Source: Candidatus Zixiibacteriota bacterium (GTDB lineage: Bacteria > Zixibacteria > MSB-5A5 > GN15 > FEB-12). From it: 64,000 nt of DNA. The stretch spans positions 1,717,333 through 1,781,332 of the forward strand of contig CP070777.1 in the NCBI GenBank assembly GCA_020346225.1, given 5' to 3'. Position numbers and translations under genes: made by a program. Shown here in pieces: positions 34,562 through 43,588 of the stretch. Each line of letters starts with the position of its first letter. Position 1 is the stretch's first letter. Under the pieces are notes generated by a model. The model was not told where the DNA came from, did not search any database, and worked only from the letters and a program-made list of their open reading frames with translations.

Positions 34562-34604
34562 GTCGGTGACGATTTAACCGGTATGAAAGCAAGGATCTGA
34601 TTTC

Positions 34605-35351
34605 GTGGAACTGAAAGGGAAAATAGCCTTTGTATCGGGCGGGACGAAGGGTATCGGGCGCTGCATCGCCGAAAAGCTCGCCCAGCAGGGAGCCCATGTA
34701 GTCGTGAACTACTTCCGCTCCCGTCAGGCGGCCGGTGAAACCGTCGAGAAAATCAGAAGCTACGGTGTGGAATGCTACGCCCACCGGGCCAACATGGGGA
34801 ATCACGACCAGTTGCCGGCTATCTTCGAAGGCATCAAAGAACGATTCGGCAAGCTCGACATCCTCATTTCCAATGCCGCCCTGGGCCTGTTTACGCGGAT
34901 GCTGGAAATCGATGACAAGGCCTGGGACCTTTCCATGCACACCAACGCGCGGGCTTTTCTCAACAGCGTGCAGCTGGCCTCGCCGATAATGCCCGACCAC
35001 AGCCGCATTGTCACCCTATCATCGCTCGGCTCGATTCGCTATATTCCCGGCTATGCCTCGATCGGTGTCTCCAAAGCAGCTATCGAGAATATTGTCAAAT
35101 ACATGGCCATCGAACTGGCCCCGCGCCACATCACCGTCAACTGCGTCTCCGGCGGTTTTATCGATACCGATGCCCTGAAAAGCTTCCCCAACTACCGGCA
35201 GATGCTCGCCGAAGTCTCCGAGCGCACACCCTTCAAGCGGGTCGGGAAAGCAGAGGAAATTGCCGACGTGGTGGTCTTTCTGGCCGGCCCCAAGGCTACC
35301 TGGATTACCGGCCAGACGGTAATAGTTGACGGCGGATATTCCCTGATGTAG
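34605..35351 (+). CDS. fabL: Enoyl-ACP reductase III (FabL type)
   Basis: The 248-residue short-chain dehydrogenase starts with GTG. It has the NADPH motif SGGTKGIGRCIAEKL (10-24), NAALG, and FabL-specific wording such as SSLGSIRYIPGYASIGVSKAA and VSGGFIDTDALKSFPN, close to Bacillus FabL rather than FabG. It performs the last reduction of fatty-acid elongation. The end (TVIVDGGYSLM) is duplicated 0.7 kb downstream at 36017. Linked with lipB, which draws octanoyl-ACP from the same pathway. Confidence 0.85.
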   Translation: MELKGKIAFVSGGTKGIGRCIAEKLAQQGAHVVVNYFRSRQAAGETVEKIRSYGVECYAHRANMGNHDQLPAIFEGIKERFGKLDILISNAALGLFTRMLEIDDKAWDLSMHTNARAFLNSVQLASPIMPDHSRIVTLSSLGSIRYIPGYASIGVSKAAIENIVKYMAIELAPRHITVNCVSGGFIDTDALKSFPNYRQMLAEVSERTPFKRVGKAEEIADVVVFLAGPKATWITGQTVIVDGGYSLM

Positions 35352-35382
35352 GCGATACCGGTTGTCAGGCGTTCATTGCCTT

Positions 35383-35850
35383 TTACGGGTCCACTTTGGT
35401 GGCGAAGACGAATTCATAGTCCTCACCCATGGCGTTGCCGGCCGTATCCGTAATCTGTCCGCTCACCGTTACCTCGATGAAGCAGCCGCCGTTGAATGCG
35501 TAATCCGGCAGGAATACAATTGTGTTGCCGCACACCTCGATATAACCCTCGGCATTCCCTGCAACGAAGGTTTCCGAGGTAACCGATGCCGGGTCGACCG
35601 GTTCGGAAAACGCTACTACTACATGCGTACCCCAGGGCACCTCGCAGAGGTCCATAATCGTACCCGCGCCTCCCGGATAAGCGAAGGTTACGCGCAGCTT
35701 CTTGTTGTCGACTCCGCGGCCATCAAGGTACTGCTGCTGAACGCCATCAGCGATGATGGCGCTCACCCCGGTGTCGGCTCTGTCTGAACAGGATAAGACG
35801 AGCAGCGTTACAAGAATTGCTCCCATCGCAGTCACACACACGTGTCGCAT
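35383..35850 (-). CDS. Putative lipoprotein with bacterial Ig-like domain
   Basis: This 155-residue protein has a signal with lipobox LVLSC (Cys at about 21) and one C-terminal Ig-like domain of the Big_5/SbsA type (about 72-152: GTHVVVAFSEPVDPASV, ITDTAGNAMGEDYEF). Three extra cysteines (about 69, 107 and 123) may form a disulfide. It lies on the opposite strand to its neighbours and is bracketed by the fabL 3' end and its duplicated remnant, so it may have arrived by insertion or rearrangement. Surface or periplasmic location is inferred; function unknown. Confidence 0.7.
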   Translation of the reverse strand: MRHVCVTAMGAILVTLLVLSCSDRADTGVSAIIADGVQQQYLDGRGVDNKKLRVTFAYPGGAGTIMDLCEVPWGTHVVVAFSEPVDPASVTSETFVAGNAEGYIEVCGNTIVFLPDYAFNGGCFIEVTVSGQITDTAGNAMGEDYEFVFATKVDP

Positions 35851-36016
35851 CTGAGACTCTCCCCGTTTTTAGGCTTGTCGTTGTATAGTTTATAGACGCC
35901 GTTGCCGGCCCATCGTTTAAATTTCCCGGGCGCGAAATGTCCAAGGCGTTGTCCCGTAAGCAGGTATGCGGCCAAGGTGAGAGCCGGTGGGGGTCGGCCG
36001 CACCGATTGCGACTTT

Positions 36017-36049
36017 GTAGTAGTTGACGGCGGCTATTCTCTGATGTAA
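36017..36049 (+). pseudogene. Remnant duplicate of the fabL 3' end
   Basis: This 33-base stretch encodes VVVDGGYSLM and a stop, matching the last codons of fabL (35319-35351, VIVDGGYSLM) with only about four or five base differences. The upstream sequence no longer resembles fabL. It looks like a fossil of a duplication or of an insertion event that separated two copies of the fabL end. Confidence 0.6.
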
Positions 36050-36157
36050 CTTGGTGTTACAGAACGTTTGTTCAGGGTTTTCAATATTCCGTAGAACCGG
36101 CCGCACCCATCGGCAGCGGTCGGCCCGATCCGATTACAATAGCGGAGGTTGTGAAGC

Positions 36158-38044
36158 ATGAGAAGTTCTCGATACATTTTGGCTTTGATGCTGGCGTTGG
36201 CGGCAGGGATCACTTCAGTCGGCGCTCAGCAGGCCGGAACCCAGTTTTCCAGCAGAGATCAGATCGATGCCAGGTACAAGTTCGATCTTACCGCCGTTTA
36301 TGCCACCGAGGAGCTCTGGGAGGCCGACTACACCTGGGTCGAGCAGAACCTTAACCGATACGGTAGCTTTGAGGGCAGCCTTGACGAATCTGCATCCAGC
36401 CTTCTGGATTGCCTTAAGTTCGATGAAGCGGTCAGCATCAAGTTGGGCCTTCTTGAACTCTATGCGATGCTATCCAGGGACGTTGACCTGAGAAGCGACA
36501 AGTATCGGGCCATGTGGGACCGGGTAATATCATTGCGGTCGCGCGTTTTGGCCGCGAGTGCCTTCATCACGCCCGAGATTACCGCCATTAACGAAGATCG
36601 ATTGCGGAGTTTCCTCGATAAGGAGCCGGTGCTCCAGATCTACGGGCACCTGTTCGAGAACATGATCAGGTCAAAAGCTCATGTGCTGCCCAAAGAACAG
36701 GAGCAGTTACTTGCTGAAGCCGCCACCGTAACCGAGATACCCTTTACGACCTATACCATTCTCACCGGCAGTGATCTGCAATTTCCGACAATCAAGAATG
36801 ATAAAGGCGCCGATATAAAACTCGCCAGAGCGCTCTTCTCCGCAATAATGAATTCCTCCGACCGCGCCTATCGCCAGCGCGGTTTCAGGGCGTACTTCAA
36901 GCCGTTCATAGATCATGAGAATACCCTAACGTCTCTTCTTAGCGGAACGCTGCGCAAAAACGTATTCCTTGCTAACGCCCGAAAGTACCATTCGGCGCTG
37001 GAGGCCGACCTTGACCCTCAGAACATCCCGGTTGCCGTGTACGATAATCTCATAACTTCGATAAACGCAAATCTTGAGCCCCTCCAGCGATGGATCTCTC
37101 TCAAGCGTAAGATTCTCGGCATTGACGAGGTGCACTACTACGACCTGTATGTCACCATGTTCCCTGCGGAGAAGAAACAATACGTTTTCGAAGATGCCCG
37201 GACCATTGTTCTGGAGGCTCTGATGCCGCTGGGGAGTGTCTTCGTGGACGGCCTGGAGCGCGCCTTCGAGAATCGCCGTATCGACGCCTTTGCTACCGAA
37301 GGGAAACATCCCGGAAGTTACTCGACCAACCCTACCTATGGGGCTGATCCGTATGTGCTTGTGAGCTGGAGCGGGCAACTGGGCGGTATCTTTGTACTTG
37401 CCCATGAACTCGGCCATAACATGCACGCCTACTTCAGCGCCACCGCTCAACCCTATGTATACTCGCAATACCCGGAGTTCACGGCTGAAGTTGCCTCGAC
37501 AACCGCCGAGGTTCTGCTGCATGACTACATGGTCGAGCAGGCACAGACGAGAGAGCAGAAACTGGCTTGCCTCGAATCATACCTGAACAATATACAATTG
37601 GTCGTGTACTACACCGCCCTGATGGCGGAGTTCGAACGCGACATATATGACATCATTGAGGGAGGGGGAGCGCTTACCACCGATACCCTTGGTAAGATGT
37701 GCTCCGGCCTGTTCCGGAAGTATCTGGGTGACGCTTTCGAAGCAGATGAGGAGATATCGTATTTCTGGGCGACCATTCCCCACTTTCACATGGCTGGATA
37801 TTACATGTATCACTATGCCATAGGCTTCGCCGCCGCCGAGCAGATCGTCACCAGAATTGTAAGTGAGGGCGATTTGGCTACCGAGGATTATCTGAGTTTC
37901 CTGCAGACGGGCAGCTCGGAATACGCAATAGATATGCTTAAGAAGACCGGCATTGATGTAACGTCGCCGGACCTGATCGAGGCTCTGGCCCGGAGAATGA
38001 CTCGGCTTCTGGACCAGTTCGAGCAACTCCTGGCCGAAGGATAA
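36158..38044 (+). CDS. pepF: Secreted oligoendopeptidase F-like metallopeptidase (M3B)
   Basis: The 628-residue protein has a signal peptide (about 1-24, ending VGAQQ) followed by an M3B peptidase of full length. The zinc motif HELGHNMH starts at His416, and a downstream Glu in EFTAEVASTTAE supplies the third ligand. PepF enzymes are normally cytoplasmic; the clear signal peptide here indicates export, so the substrate is probably peptides in the periplasm or medium. GCGGAGG lies 9 bases before the ATG. It is a single gene. Confidence 0.9.
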   Translation: MRSSRYILALMLALAAGITSVGAQQAGTQFSSRDQIDARYKFDLTAVYATEELWEADYTWVEQNLNRYGSFEGSLDESASSLLDCLKFDEAVSIKLGLLELYAMLSRDVDLRSDKYRAMWDRVISLRSRVLAASAFITPEITAINEDRLRSFLDKEPVLQIYGHLFENMIRSKAHVLPKEQEQLLAEAATVTEIPFTTYTILTGSDLQFPTIKNDKGADIKLARALFSAIMNSSDRAYRQRGFRAYFKPFIDHENTLTSLLSGTLRKNVFLANARKYHSALEADLDPQNIPVAVYDNLITSINANLEPLQRWISLKRKILGIDEVHYYDLYVTMFPAEKKQYVFEDARTIVLEALMPLGSVFVDGLERAFENRRIDAFATEGKHPGSYSTNPTYGADPYVLVSWSGQLGGIFVLAHELGHNMHAYFSATAQPYVYSQYPEFTAEVASTTAEVLLHDYMVEQAQTREQKLACLESYLNNIQLVVYYTALMAEFERDIYDIIEGGGALTTDTLGKMCSGLFRKYLGDAFEADEEISYFWATIPHFHMAGYYMYHYAIGFAAAEQIVTRIVSEGDLATEDYLSFLQTGSSEYAIDMLKKTGIDVTSPDLIEALARRMTRLLDQFEQLLAEG

Positions 38045-38476
38045 AGAACTCGGATAATCGCTGAGAGCGCAACCCTCAACGGCGGCCTGTCGCGCGTGCA
38101 CCAGACCGCCGTCTTTGCCGCCACGAATATGCGCGTCAACCGCAACAACACGTTGCGGTCAGGGCAACTACTTCAGTGGAAGACATCAGCAAGTACGAAA
38201 TCGGTGCGACCAGCATGATCGAGCACTTGCGCATCCTTCCAACTCCTTGAGCTTGCAGATTCACTCCCTCCGCGACAATTAGGACAATTATAGTCCTGCA
38301 AACCGCGGGCCCGATGACCCATTTATCACCGAGGTAATTACGATACAATCAGTTGGCTTTATCCAGCCGCGTGGCCGTGGTAGTTATGAGCGAACGGTAT
38401 GGCTAAGATTAGGCAAATCCGCGCACCGGCGGCAGAGAGTATGAATTCACGGAATGCGAGGGTATTCGGTAAAGAC
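38045..38476. other. Non-coding convergent intergenic region with two hairpins
   Basis: The region separates two converging genes. It holds a long stem-loop ACGGCGG...CCGCCGT (38079-38112) followed by only three T residues, possibly a weak terminator, and a perfect 8-base stem ACCGCAAC/GTTGCGGT with a 5-base loop (38139-38159). No convincing coding sequence is present. Confidence 0.5.
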
Positions 38477-39640
38477 TTACTTGGTTCGCAGCGCGTTCAC
38501 AATTCTGAAGCGGGCCGCCCTCACTGCCGGCAGAAAGCCTCCAACCAGTCCCATCGCGACCGCGAAAACCATGGCGAAAACGACGATTGAACCGGACATC
38601 TCAAACGAAAATGCCAGCTCCGCAAAGGTGTCCCAGTTGGTCGTGGATACCTCCACCAGCCTCAGGAACGCCGCCGCCGTTACTCCGATCAATCCGCCGG
38701 TGATGGCCAGTATCATTGATTCTACCAGAAAGGCCCATAGCACCGCCGTTCGACTGAATCCCAGCGCCCGCAGTGTCCCGATCTCGACTGTTCGATTGGC
38801 CACGGCGGCGTACATGGTGATCATCGCTCCCACGATCGCTCCCAGCGAGAATATTATCGAAATAGTCAGCCCCATGGCATTGATGAATACCGTCGTGAAC
38901 TTGGACTGGTCCTCGTAGTATTTCTTTTCGCGGTTGACCTCGACCTCCAGCCTCGGGTCGCCTTCGAGACGCGCCCGCATGGTCTCGAACTCCGACGGCG
39001 AGCCGAGCTTCACGGTGATGGACGAAAACACGGGACGCCCGAAAGCGTCCATGAGCTGGTCGACATCCCCCCACAGTTCCGACTCGAACCCGGTGCCGCC
39101 GGCCTCGAAGATCCCCACTACCGTCCATTCCCTCATGCCGAATCTGACCGTTTCTCCCAGCCCGCATCCGCGAAACGACCCGGCTACTTTACTGCCGGCG
39201 ATAATCTCCGAAGTACCCGGTTGCCACATCCGCCCTTCAACCAGTTCGAAGCGCGGTCTGAGCGTTATTGACATCTCAGTCACACCGCGCACGGGTACAT
39301 TGCTGGGCTCGTTACTGTCGCGTTTGTACTTACTTATCAGAACCAGTATCTCGCCCGTGGCCAGCGGCCGCCCCTCGGTGTCTCTGGCGACAGCCGGGTC
39401 GGCCTTTATGATATTGGCCATATCCCGGAAGATGATCGACTGAAGTTCGGTTTGCGACGCCCTGCGGATAACTATGGCGTTGCTGTCTGCACCGGTGCTG
39501 ACCAGTGTTTCCCTGAGACCGTTGGAGAGCATCAGTACGGCGCAGAATACGAACACCACCAGGGCTACGCCGAAAACCGTCAGTATCGACGTCAGTTTCC
39601 TGGCCAGCAGGTTCTTGTATGAGTAGTTGACCAGCAGCAT
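38477..39640 (-). CDS. MacB/FtsX-like ABC transporter permease 2
   Basis: The 387-residue permease has the FtsX/MacB layout: one N-terminal helix (about 18-40), a large periplasmic domain (about 45-255) and three C-terminal helices (about 258-282, 305-330, 355-378). It is the last gene of a four-gene exporter operon with a second, different permease, so the transporter is probably a heterodimer. Members move lipoproteins, peptides or antibiotics; the substrate cannot be inferred. Confidence 0.85.
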   Translation of the reverse strand: MLLVNYSYKNLLARKLTSILTVFGVALVVFVFCAVLMLSNGLRETLVSTGADSNAIVIRRASQTELQSIIFRDMANIIKADPAVARDTEGRPLATGEILVLISKYKRDSNEPSNVPVRGVTEMSITLRPRFELVEGRMWQPGTSEIIAGSKVAGSFRGCGLGETVRFGMREWTVVGIFEAGGTGFESELWGDVDQLMDAFGRPVFSSITVKLGSPSEFETMRARLEGDPRLEVEVNREKKYYEDQSKFTTVFINAMGLTISIIFSLGAIVGAMITMYAAVANRTVEIGTLRALGFSRTAVLWAFLVESMILAITGGLIGVTAAAFLRLVEVSTTNWDTFAELAFSFEMSGSIVVFAMVFAVAMGLVGGFLPAVRAARFRIVNALRTK

Positions 39641-39650
39641 GACGTTACAG

Positions 39651-40808
39651 CTACTCGATAATCCTTAATCCATCGACGATGGGTGTTTTTACTGCCTTCA
39701 ATGCCGGGAAAACGGCCGCCACCAAGCCAACGGCCAGCGACGCGACAATGCCGAGCATAAGAGTGATCGCCTCGATCGTGAAAACCGGGAAAAACCCGCC
39801 GACGTTCGTTTCCAGAAGCCACTTCACCGGGAAAGCCAGCCCGATTCCCAGTACGCCGCCCACGCCTGCGATAAAGAGCGATTCTCCGAAAATCAGCCCA
39901 AGAATATGGATCGGCCGGAAGCCGAGCGTCTTCATCAGGGCGTACTCCGAAACTCGCTCTCTCGCCGTCATGGCCATCGTGTTGGCCAGGACCAGCAGAA
40001 TAATTCCGATTACCATGATAGAGACTATCCTGAGTCCCGTCACAATCGAGCTTGCCATGGCCACGAAACTGAGCTGGAACGACTCCTCGGTCTGTGTTTT
40101 GGTTTCGGCCAGCGAGTTCACAAACAGACTGTCGATTGTGGCCGACATCTGGGCGGCGCGCGATGGGTCCGCGATCTGAACGATAAACGAGCCCACCTGT
40201 CCGGCCCGCGGTGGCATCTCCGCCCTCATCCGTTCATCAAGATAATCGAACCTCATAAACCACTGTGACTCGTCGGTCGTCTCCTCGGCGCCGGTGTATA
40301 TCCCGCGTATGACGAATTCCCACTGCCCGGGATAGATTGTGCCTGTCAGCGTGATCGGGTCTCCCAGCGACCAGCCAAAACGGTCGGCCAGCTGCCGGCC
40401 GACAATTACGGCATTACGCTCGCTAAGAAAGGTTGCCAGTTGCTGCGGCGGGATGAGGTATTCCGGATATAGATCAAGATAAGTATTGTGATCGACCGCA
40501 AACTGCGCGAAGAAATTCTTGGGGTCCACATAGGTTCCGCCGAACCAATGCGCCCACGAAAGTCCCGTCACGCCGTCCACCTTGGCGATCTTCTCCCTGT
40601 AGGCCAGCGGCAGGGTGAACACCAGGCTGATGTTGTTCGTCACCACCAGCCGGTTCGGCGAGGACGCTTCCGCCCCGGCATACCAGGCATCGACACTGGT
40701 GCGGATGATGGCGAAAGCCATCACCGCAATAGCCAGTCCGAGAATGGTCAGAAGGGTTCGCAGCAGATGACGGGTCGTGTTCTTGCTAACCAGCTTGAGG
40801 ACTTTCAT
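39651..40808 (-). CDS. MacB/FtsX-like ABC transporter permease 1
   Basis: The 385-residue permease has one N-terminal helix (about 18-36), a periplasmic MacB-PCD-like domain and three C-terminal helices, with the FtsX-domain motif ARERVSEYALMKTLGFRP before the third helix. It overlaps the ATPase gene by 23 bases and precedes permease 2 by 10 bases. Likely partners permease 2 in one transporter. Confidence 0.85.
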   Translation of the reverse strand: MKVLKLVSKNTTRHLLRTLLTILGLAIAVMAFAIIRTSVDAWYAGAEASSPNRLVVTNNISLVFTLPLAYREKIAKVDGVTGLSWAHWFGGTYVDPKNFFAQFAVDHNTYLDLYPEYLIPPQQLATFLSERNAVIVGRQLADRFGWSLGDPITLTGTIYPGQWEFVIRGIYTGAEETTDESQWFMRFDYLDERMRAEMPPRAGQVGSFIVQIADPSRAAQMSATIDSLFVNSLAETKTQTEESFQLSFVAMASSIVTGLRIVSIMVIGIILLVLANTMAMTARERVSEYALMKTLGFRPIHILGLIFGESLFIAGVGGVLGIGLAFPVKWLLETNVGGFFPVFTIEAITLMLGIVASLAVGLVAAVFPALKAVKTPIVDGLRIIE

Positions 40809-41484
40809 GGCTATTCAGCACCCCTTTGTCGAGATGACGCTGGGTATGGGCTTTCTCCGCCGCCCGAGGATCATGGGTGACCATGATTATTGTCTTGTTG
40901 AATTCGTGATTGAGCCGGCTGAGCAGGTCCATTACTTCCTGCGCCGACACTTTGTCCAGGTCTCCCGTCGGCTCGTCGGCCAGTATCAGGACCGGATCGG
41001 TGACGACCGCCCGCGCAATGGCTACCCGCTGCTCCTGGCCGCCGGATAGCTGATTGGGGTAGTGCTTCATCCGGTCCGCCAGACCGACTATCGACAGCGC
41101 CGTTTCCACTTGGCGGCGTCTCTCGCTGCGACTGAGTTTGGTCAGCAGCAATGGCAACTCGACGTTCTCGTAGGCCGTGAGTACGGGCATCAAATTGTAG
41201 AACTGAAAAACGAACCCGATATTATCGCTGCGCCACCGGGCCAGGTCTCCCTCGGACAGACGCGATACATTTTGGCCTCGGACGATGACATTACCGGACG
41301 AAGGCCGGTCGATTCCGGCTATCAGGTTAAGCAGGGTCGTCTTTCCCGAGCCTGACGGCCCCATCAGCGCCACGAACTCGCCCTCGGGAAGGTCGAGGTT
41401 GACATCGTTGAGCACCGGGATCTCCAGGCTGTCCCGCCAGTATGATTTATTTACATTTTGCAGTTGCACGAACGGCCGAGACAT
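40786..41484 (-). CDS. ABC transporter ATP-binding protein (LolD/MacB type)
   Basis: The 232-residue ATPase has Walker [10 protein letters not shown] (40-48), Q-loop [21 protein letters not shown], signature [14 protein letters not shown] and Walker [13 protein letters not shown]. The short LolD-like architecture and the motif after the Q-loop place it with MacB/LolD ATPases that use FtsX-type permeases, as encoded next. Cytoplasmic face of the inner membrane. Confidence 0.95.
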   Translation of the reverse strand: MSRPFVQLQNVNKSYWRDSLEIPVLNDVNLDLPEGEFVALMGPSGSGKTTLLNLIAGIDRPSSGNVIVRGQNVSRLSEGDLARWRSDNIGFVFQFYNLMPVLTAYENVELPLLLTKLSRSERRRQVETALSIVGLADRMKHYPNQLSGGQEQRVAIARAVVTDPVLILADEPTGDLDKVSAQEVMDLLSRLNHEFNKTIIMVTHDPRAAEKAHTQRHLDKGVLNSHESPQAG

Positions 41485-41500
41485 GACTTCTCCTTGAGAA

Positions 41501-42688
41501 TTAATCCGAAATTTCCACCTTCTCCCCCGATTCCATCTTGCCGGGAGGGGAGAGGACGACCTGATCGCCCGGGTTCAACCCGTCGATCACCTCCACCCGC
41601 TTACCCAGTTCCCGCCCGGTTTTGACGACCACCATCTCGATGCGGTCGCCCGTCAGTTTGAAAGCCACTTTGTTGCCGTCGCGCGTGGTCAGGGCGTCCC
41701 TGTCGACGATCAGCATTTTCTTGTCGGCGTCCGATTCACTGCGGTCCGCCTGAAAGAAGTTGACTCTCGCCGACATCTCCGGCAAAACCCGACCGTCGAG
41801 CCGTTCGAAGGCTACCTTGGTCAGCACCGTAGCGCGGGTGCGGTCCGCCGTGGGGACAATCTTCTTTACATATCCCGGGTACGACCGCCCCGGGTAGGCG
41901 TCCAGTACGATATCGCAGCTCTGGCCGACGGACACTTTGTAAATGCTTGCCTCGGAGACATCAGCCTCGACCTCAAGTGAGCTCATATCCGCCAGTGTCA
42001 CCACCGAACCTTTCGATGAAGCCGCCGATGCGAACGGCGTCACCATCTCACCGACATCGGCGTTCTTGGTCAGGATTGTTCCCGCAAACGGCGCCCGGAT
42101 GTAAGTGTTCTCGACTTCAACCTCGGCTGCTTTCAGGGCCGCCCGTGCTCCCGCCACGGCCGCTTTCGCCAGCGCGTAGGCGGTCTCGGCCTGTTCGTAC
42201 TCCGCCTGGGTGATTGACCCCGATTGGCGAAGGTCGGCCTGACGGCGAAAGTTGCGTCCGGCGTTCAGGGAATCCGCCTCGGCCCTGACCAGGTTGGCCC
42301 GGGCCAGCTCGAGATTGGCTTTGATGTCGTCGTTCTCCAGCTCGGCGATAATTTCGCCCGCCCTGACAGTGTCGCCTTCTTCGAAGCCGAGGTACTTGAG
42401 TCGTCCGGTCGCCTTTGAGGCTACCTCGGCTTTGCGCTGCGCCACCACGTAGCCCGAGGCCACCAGGCTGGCCTGTGCCTCGCTGCCGGTCACATAAGTA
42501 ACGGTCGCAACCTTGACCGCCGCGGCCGGGGTGACCGACTCCTTCAGGATAAAGTAACCGATCACGACGATGGCGATAATCACCGCCCAGACCGGCAGCC
42601 ACCACTTCTTGCTTCTGGGGCGGTCGCGGTGTCTCTTCTCGCGGTCGATTCTCAGCGATGACAGGTCGTTTTTATCCATTTCGTTCAT
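41501..42688 (-). CDS. MacA/HlyD-family periplasmic adaptor subunit
   Basis: The 395-residue protein has a basic N-terminus, one membrane anchor (about 29-47), and the membrane-fusion-protein order: lipoyl half (about 75-110), coiled-coil hairpin (about 110-190, with ELARANLVRAEADSLNAGRNF), second lipoyl half with TYIRAPFAGTI and beta-barrel plus membrane-proximal domain. It links inner-membrane permeases to an outer-membrane channel; no TolC homologue is in the window. First gene of the exporter operon. Confidence 0.9.
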   Translation of the reverse strand: MNEMDKNDLSSLRIDREKRHRDRPRSKKWWLPVWAVIIAIVVIGYFILKESVTPAAAVKVATVTYVTGSEAQASLVASGYVVAQRKAEVASKATGRLKYLGFEEGDTVRAGEIIAELENDDIKANLELARANLVRAEADSLNAGRNFRRQADLRQSGSITQAEYEQAETAYALAKAAVAGARAALKAAEVEVENTYIRAPFAGTILTKNADVGEMVTPFASAASSKGSVVTLADMSSLEVEADVSEASIYKVSVGQSCDIVLDAYPGRSYPGYVKKIVPTADRTRATVLTKVAFERLDGRVLPEMSARVNFFQADRSESDADKKMLIVDRDALTTRDGNKVAFKLTGDRIEMVVVKTGRELGKRVEVIDGLNPGDQVVLSPPGKMESGEKVEISD

Positions 42689-42729
42689 ACGCGTATACCA
42701 TTAACTCCGGCTGGAGGGGGAGGTTCCTC

Positions 42730-42759
42730 TATATAGTTGTGCCGAGCGGGAAATGTAAA
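42730..42759 (-). promoter_or_regulatory. Predicted promoter of the ABC exporter operon
   Basis: On the minus strand TTTACA (42759-42754), an 18-base spacer and TATATA (42735-42730), about 42 bases upstream of the adaptor start. No operator repeat was seen. Confidence 0.6.
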
Positions 42760-42789
42760 GGATATTGTGAGTTACCGCGGGCCGCCTGC

Positions 42790-43101
42790 TCACCAGAGTC
42801 CCAGCCGATCCTTGGCGGCATCGGAGCACATCTCGTGGGGATTCCAGACCGGGTCCCAGACCAGCTTGACCTCGACACCGGAGACGCCTTCAATCTGCCC
42901 CGCCGCCTTGTGAACCGAGGTGAGCAGCATATCCCCGTAGGGACAGGCCGGGGTGGTCAGGGTCATTTTTATCACAACGTTGCCGTCGTCTTCCACGACA
43001 ACATCATACACCAGACCCAGGTCGACAATCCCGATCCGTATCTCCGGGTCGCGAATCGGCATGAGGGCTTCGTAAATCTGTTCTCTGGTCGGTATGGCCA
43101 T
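42790..43101 (-). CDS. sufT: MIP18-family (DUF59) Fe-S assembly protein, SufT-like
   Basis: The 103-residue protein is a MIP18/DUF59 domain with the conserved DPEIRIGIVDLGLVYDV and TTPACPYGD motifs. Such proteins help mature 4Fe-4S proteins and are often encoded at the end of suf operons, as here, 7 bases after sufU. The cysteine in PACPYG is conserved in the family. Calling it SufT depends on context. Confidence 0.85.
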   Translation of the reverse strand: MAIPTREQIYEALMPIRDPEIRIGIVDLGLVYDVVVEDDGNVVIKMTLTTPACPYGDMLLTSVHKAAGQIEGVSGVEVKLVWDPVWNPHEMCSDAAKDRLGLW

Positions 43102-43108
43102 CGCTTGA

Positions 43109-43588
43109 CTACTCCTTGTCTTCAGTGGTCACGACGACTTTCCCGTCGACCGTACCGTCCTCGTAGTTCTTGAGCCCTTCGATCAGCGTCACCCAGGCCA
43201 ACAGGGCGCACTTTATCCTGACCGGGAAATTACGAACGCCTTTGAGGGCGTCGAGATCTTCGTACTCCTCGGGGATTTCCGCCTCTTCGCCCTTGAGCAG
43301 CTGCCGGACCACTTCCGCAATCCTTTTGGCTTCTTCGAGTGATTTGCCTTTGAGATATTCAGCCAGCATTGACCCCGAGGCCACCGAGATAGCGCATCCC
43401 CGACAGTCAACATGAATGTCCTTCAGCATGCCGTGATCCATCGTTGCTTCCAGCTCGATTTCGTCACCACAGGAAGGATTCTGGCCGTCGGAAGAAATGT
43501 CCACTTTGGCAATCGGCTTTTTGCCGCGCGGTGAGCGGAAATGATCCAAGATTATCTCTCGATACATATCGTCAAGGCGGTCATTCAT
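43109..43588 (-). CDS. sufU: SufU/NifU-like Fe-S scaffold or sulfur-transfer protein
   Basis: The 159-residue protein has the SufU/IscU cysteines in NPSCGDEI, CRGCAIS and IKCALLAW, and the long insertion between the second and third cysteines typical of SufU. In SufU systems it takes sulfur from SufS in a zinc-dependent way. Its ATG overlaps the sufS stop (ATGA). Confidence 0.9.
   Translation of the reverse strand: MNDRLDDMYREIILDHFRSPRGKKPIAKVDISSDGQNPSCGDEIELEATMDHGMLKDIHVDCRGCAISVASGSMLAEYLKGKSLEEAKRIAEVVRQLLKGEEAEIPEEYEDLDALKGVRNFPVRIKCALLAWVTLIEGLKNYEDGTVDGKVVVTTEDKE

Noticed and set aside
35747..36106. 119-codon minus-strand frame between the lipoprotein and pepF
   Set aside because: It overlaps the lipoprotein signal peptide in another frame and crosses the fabL remnant; no coding signal.
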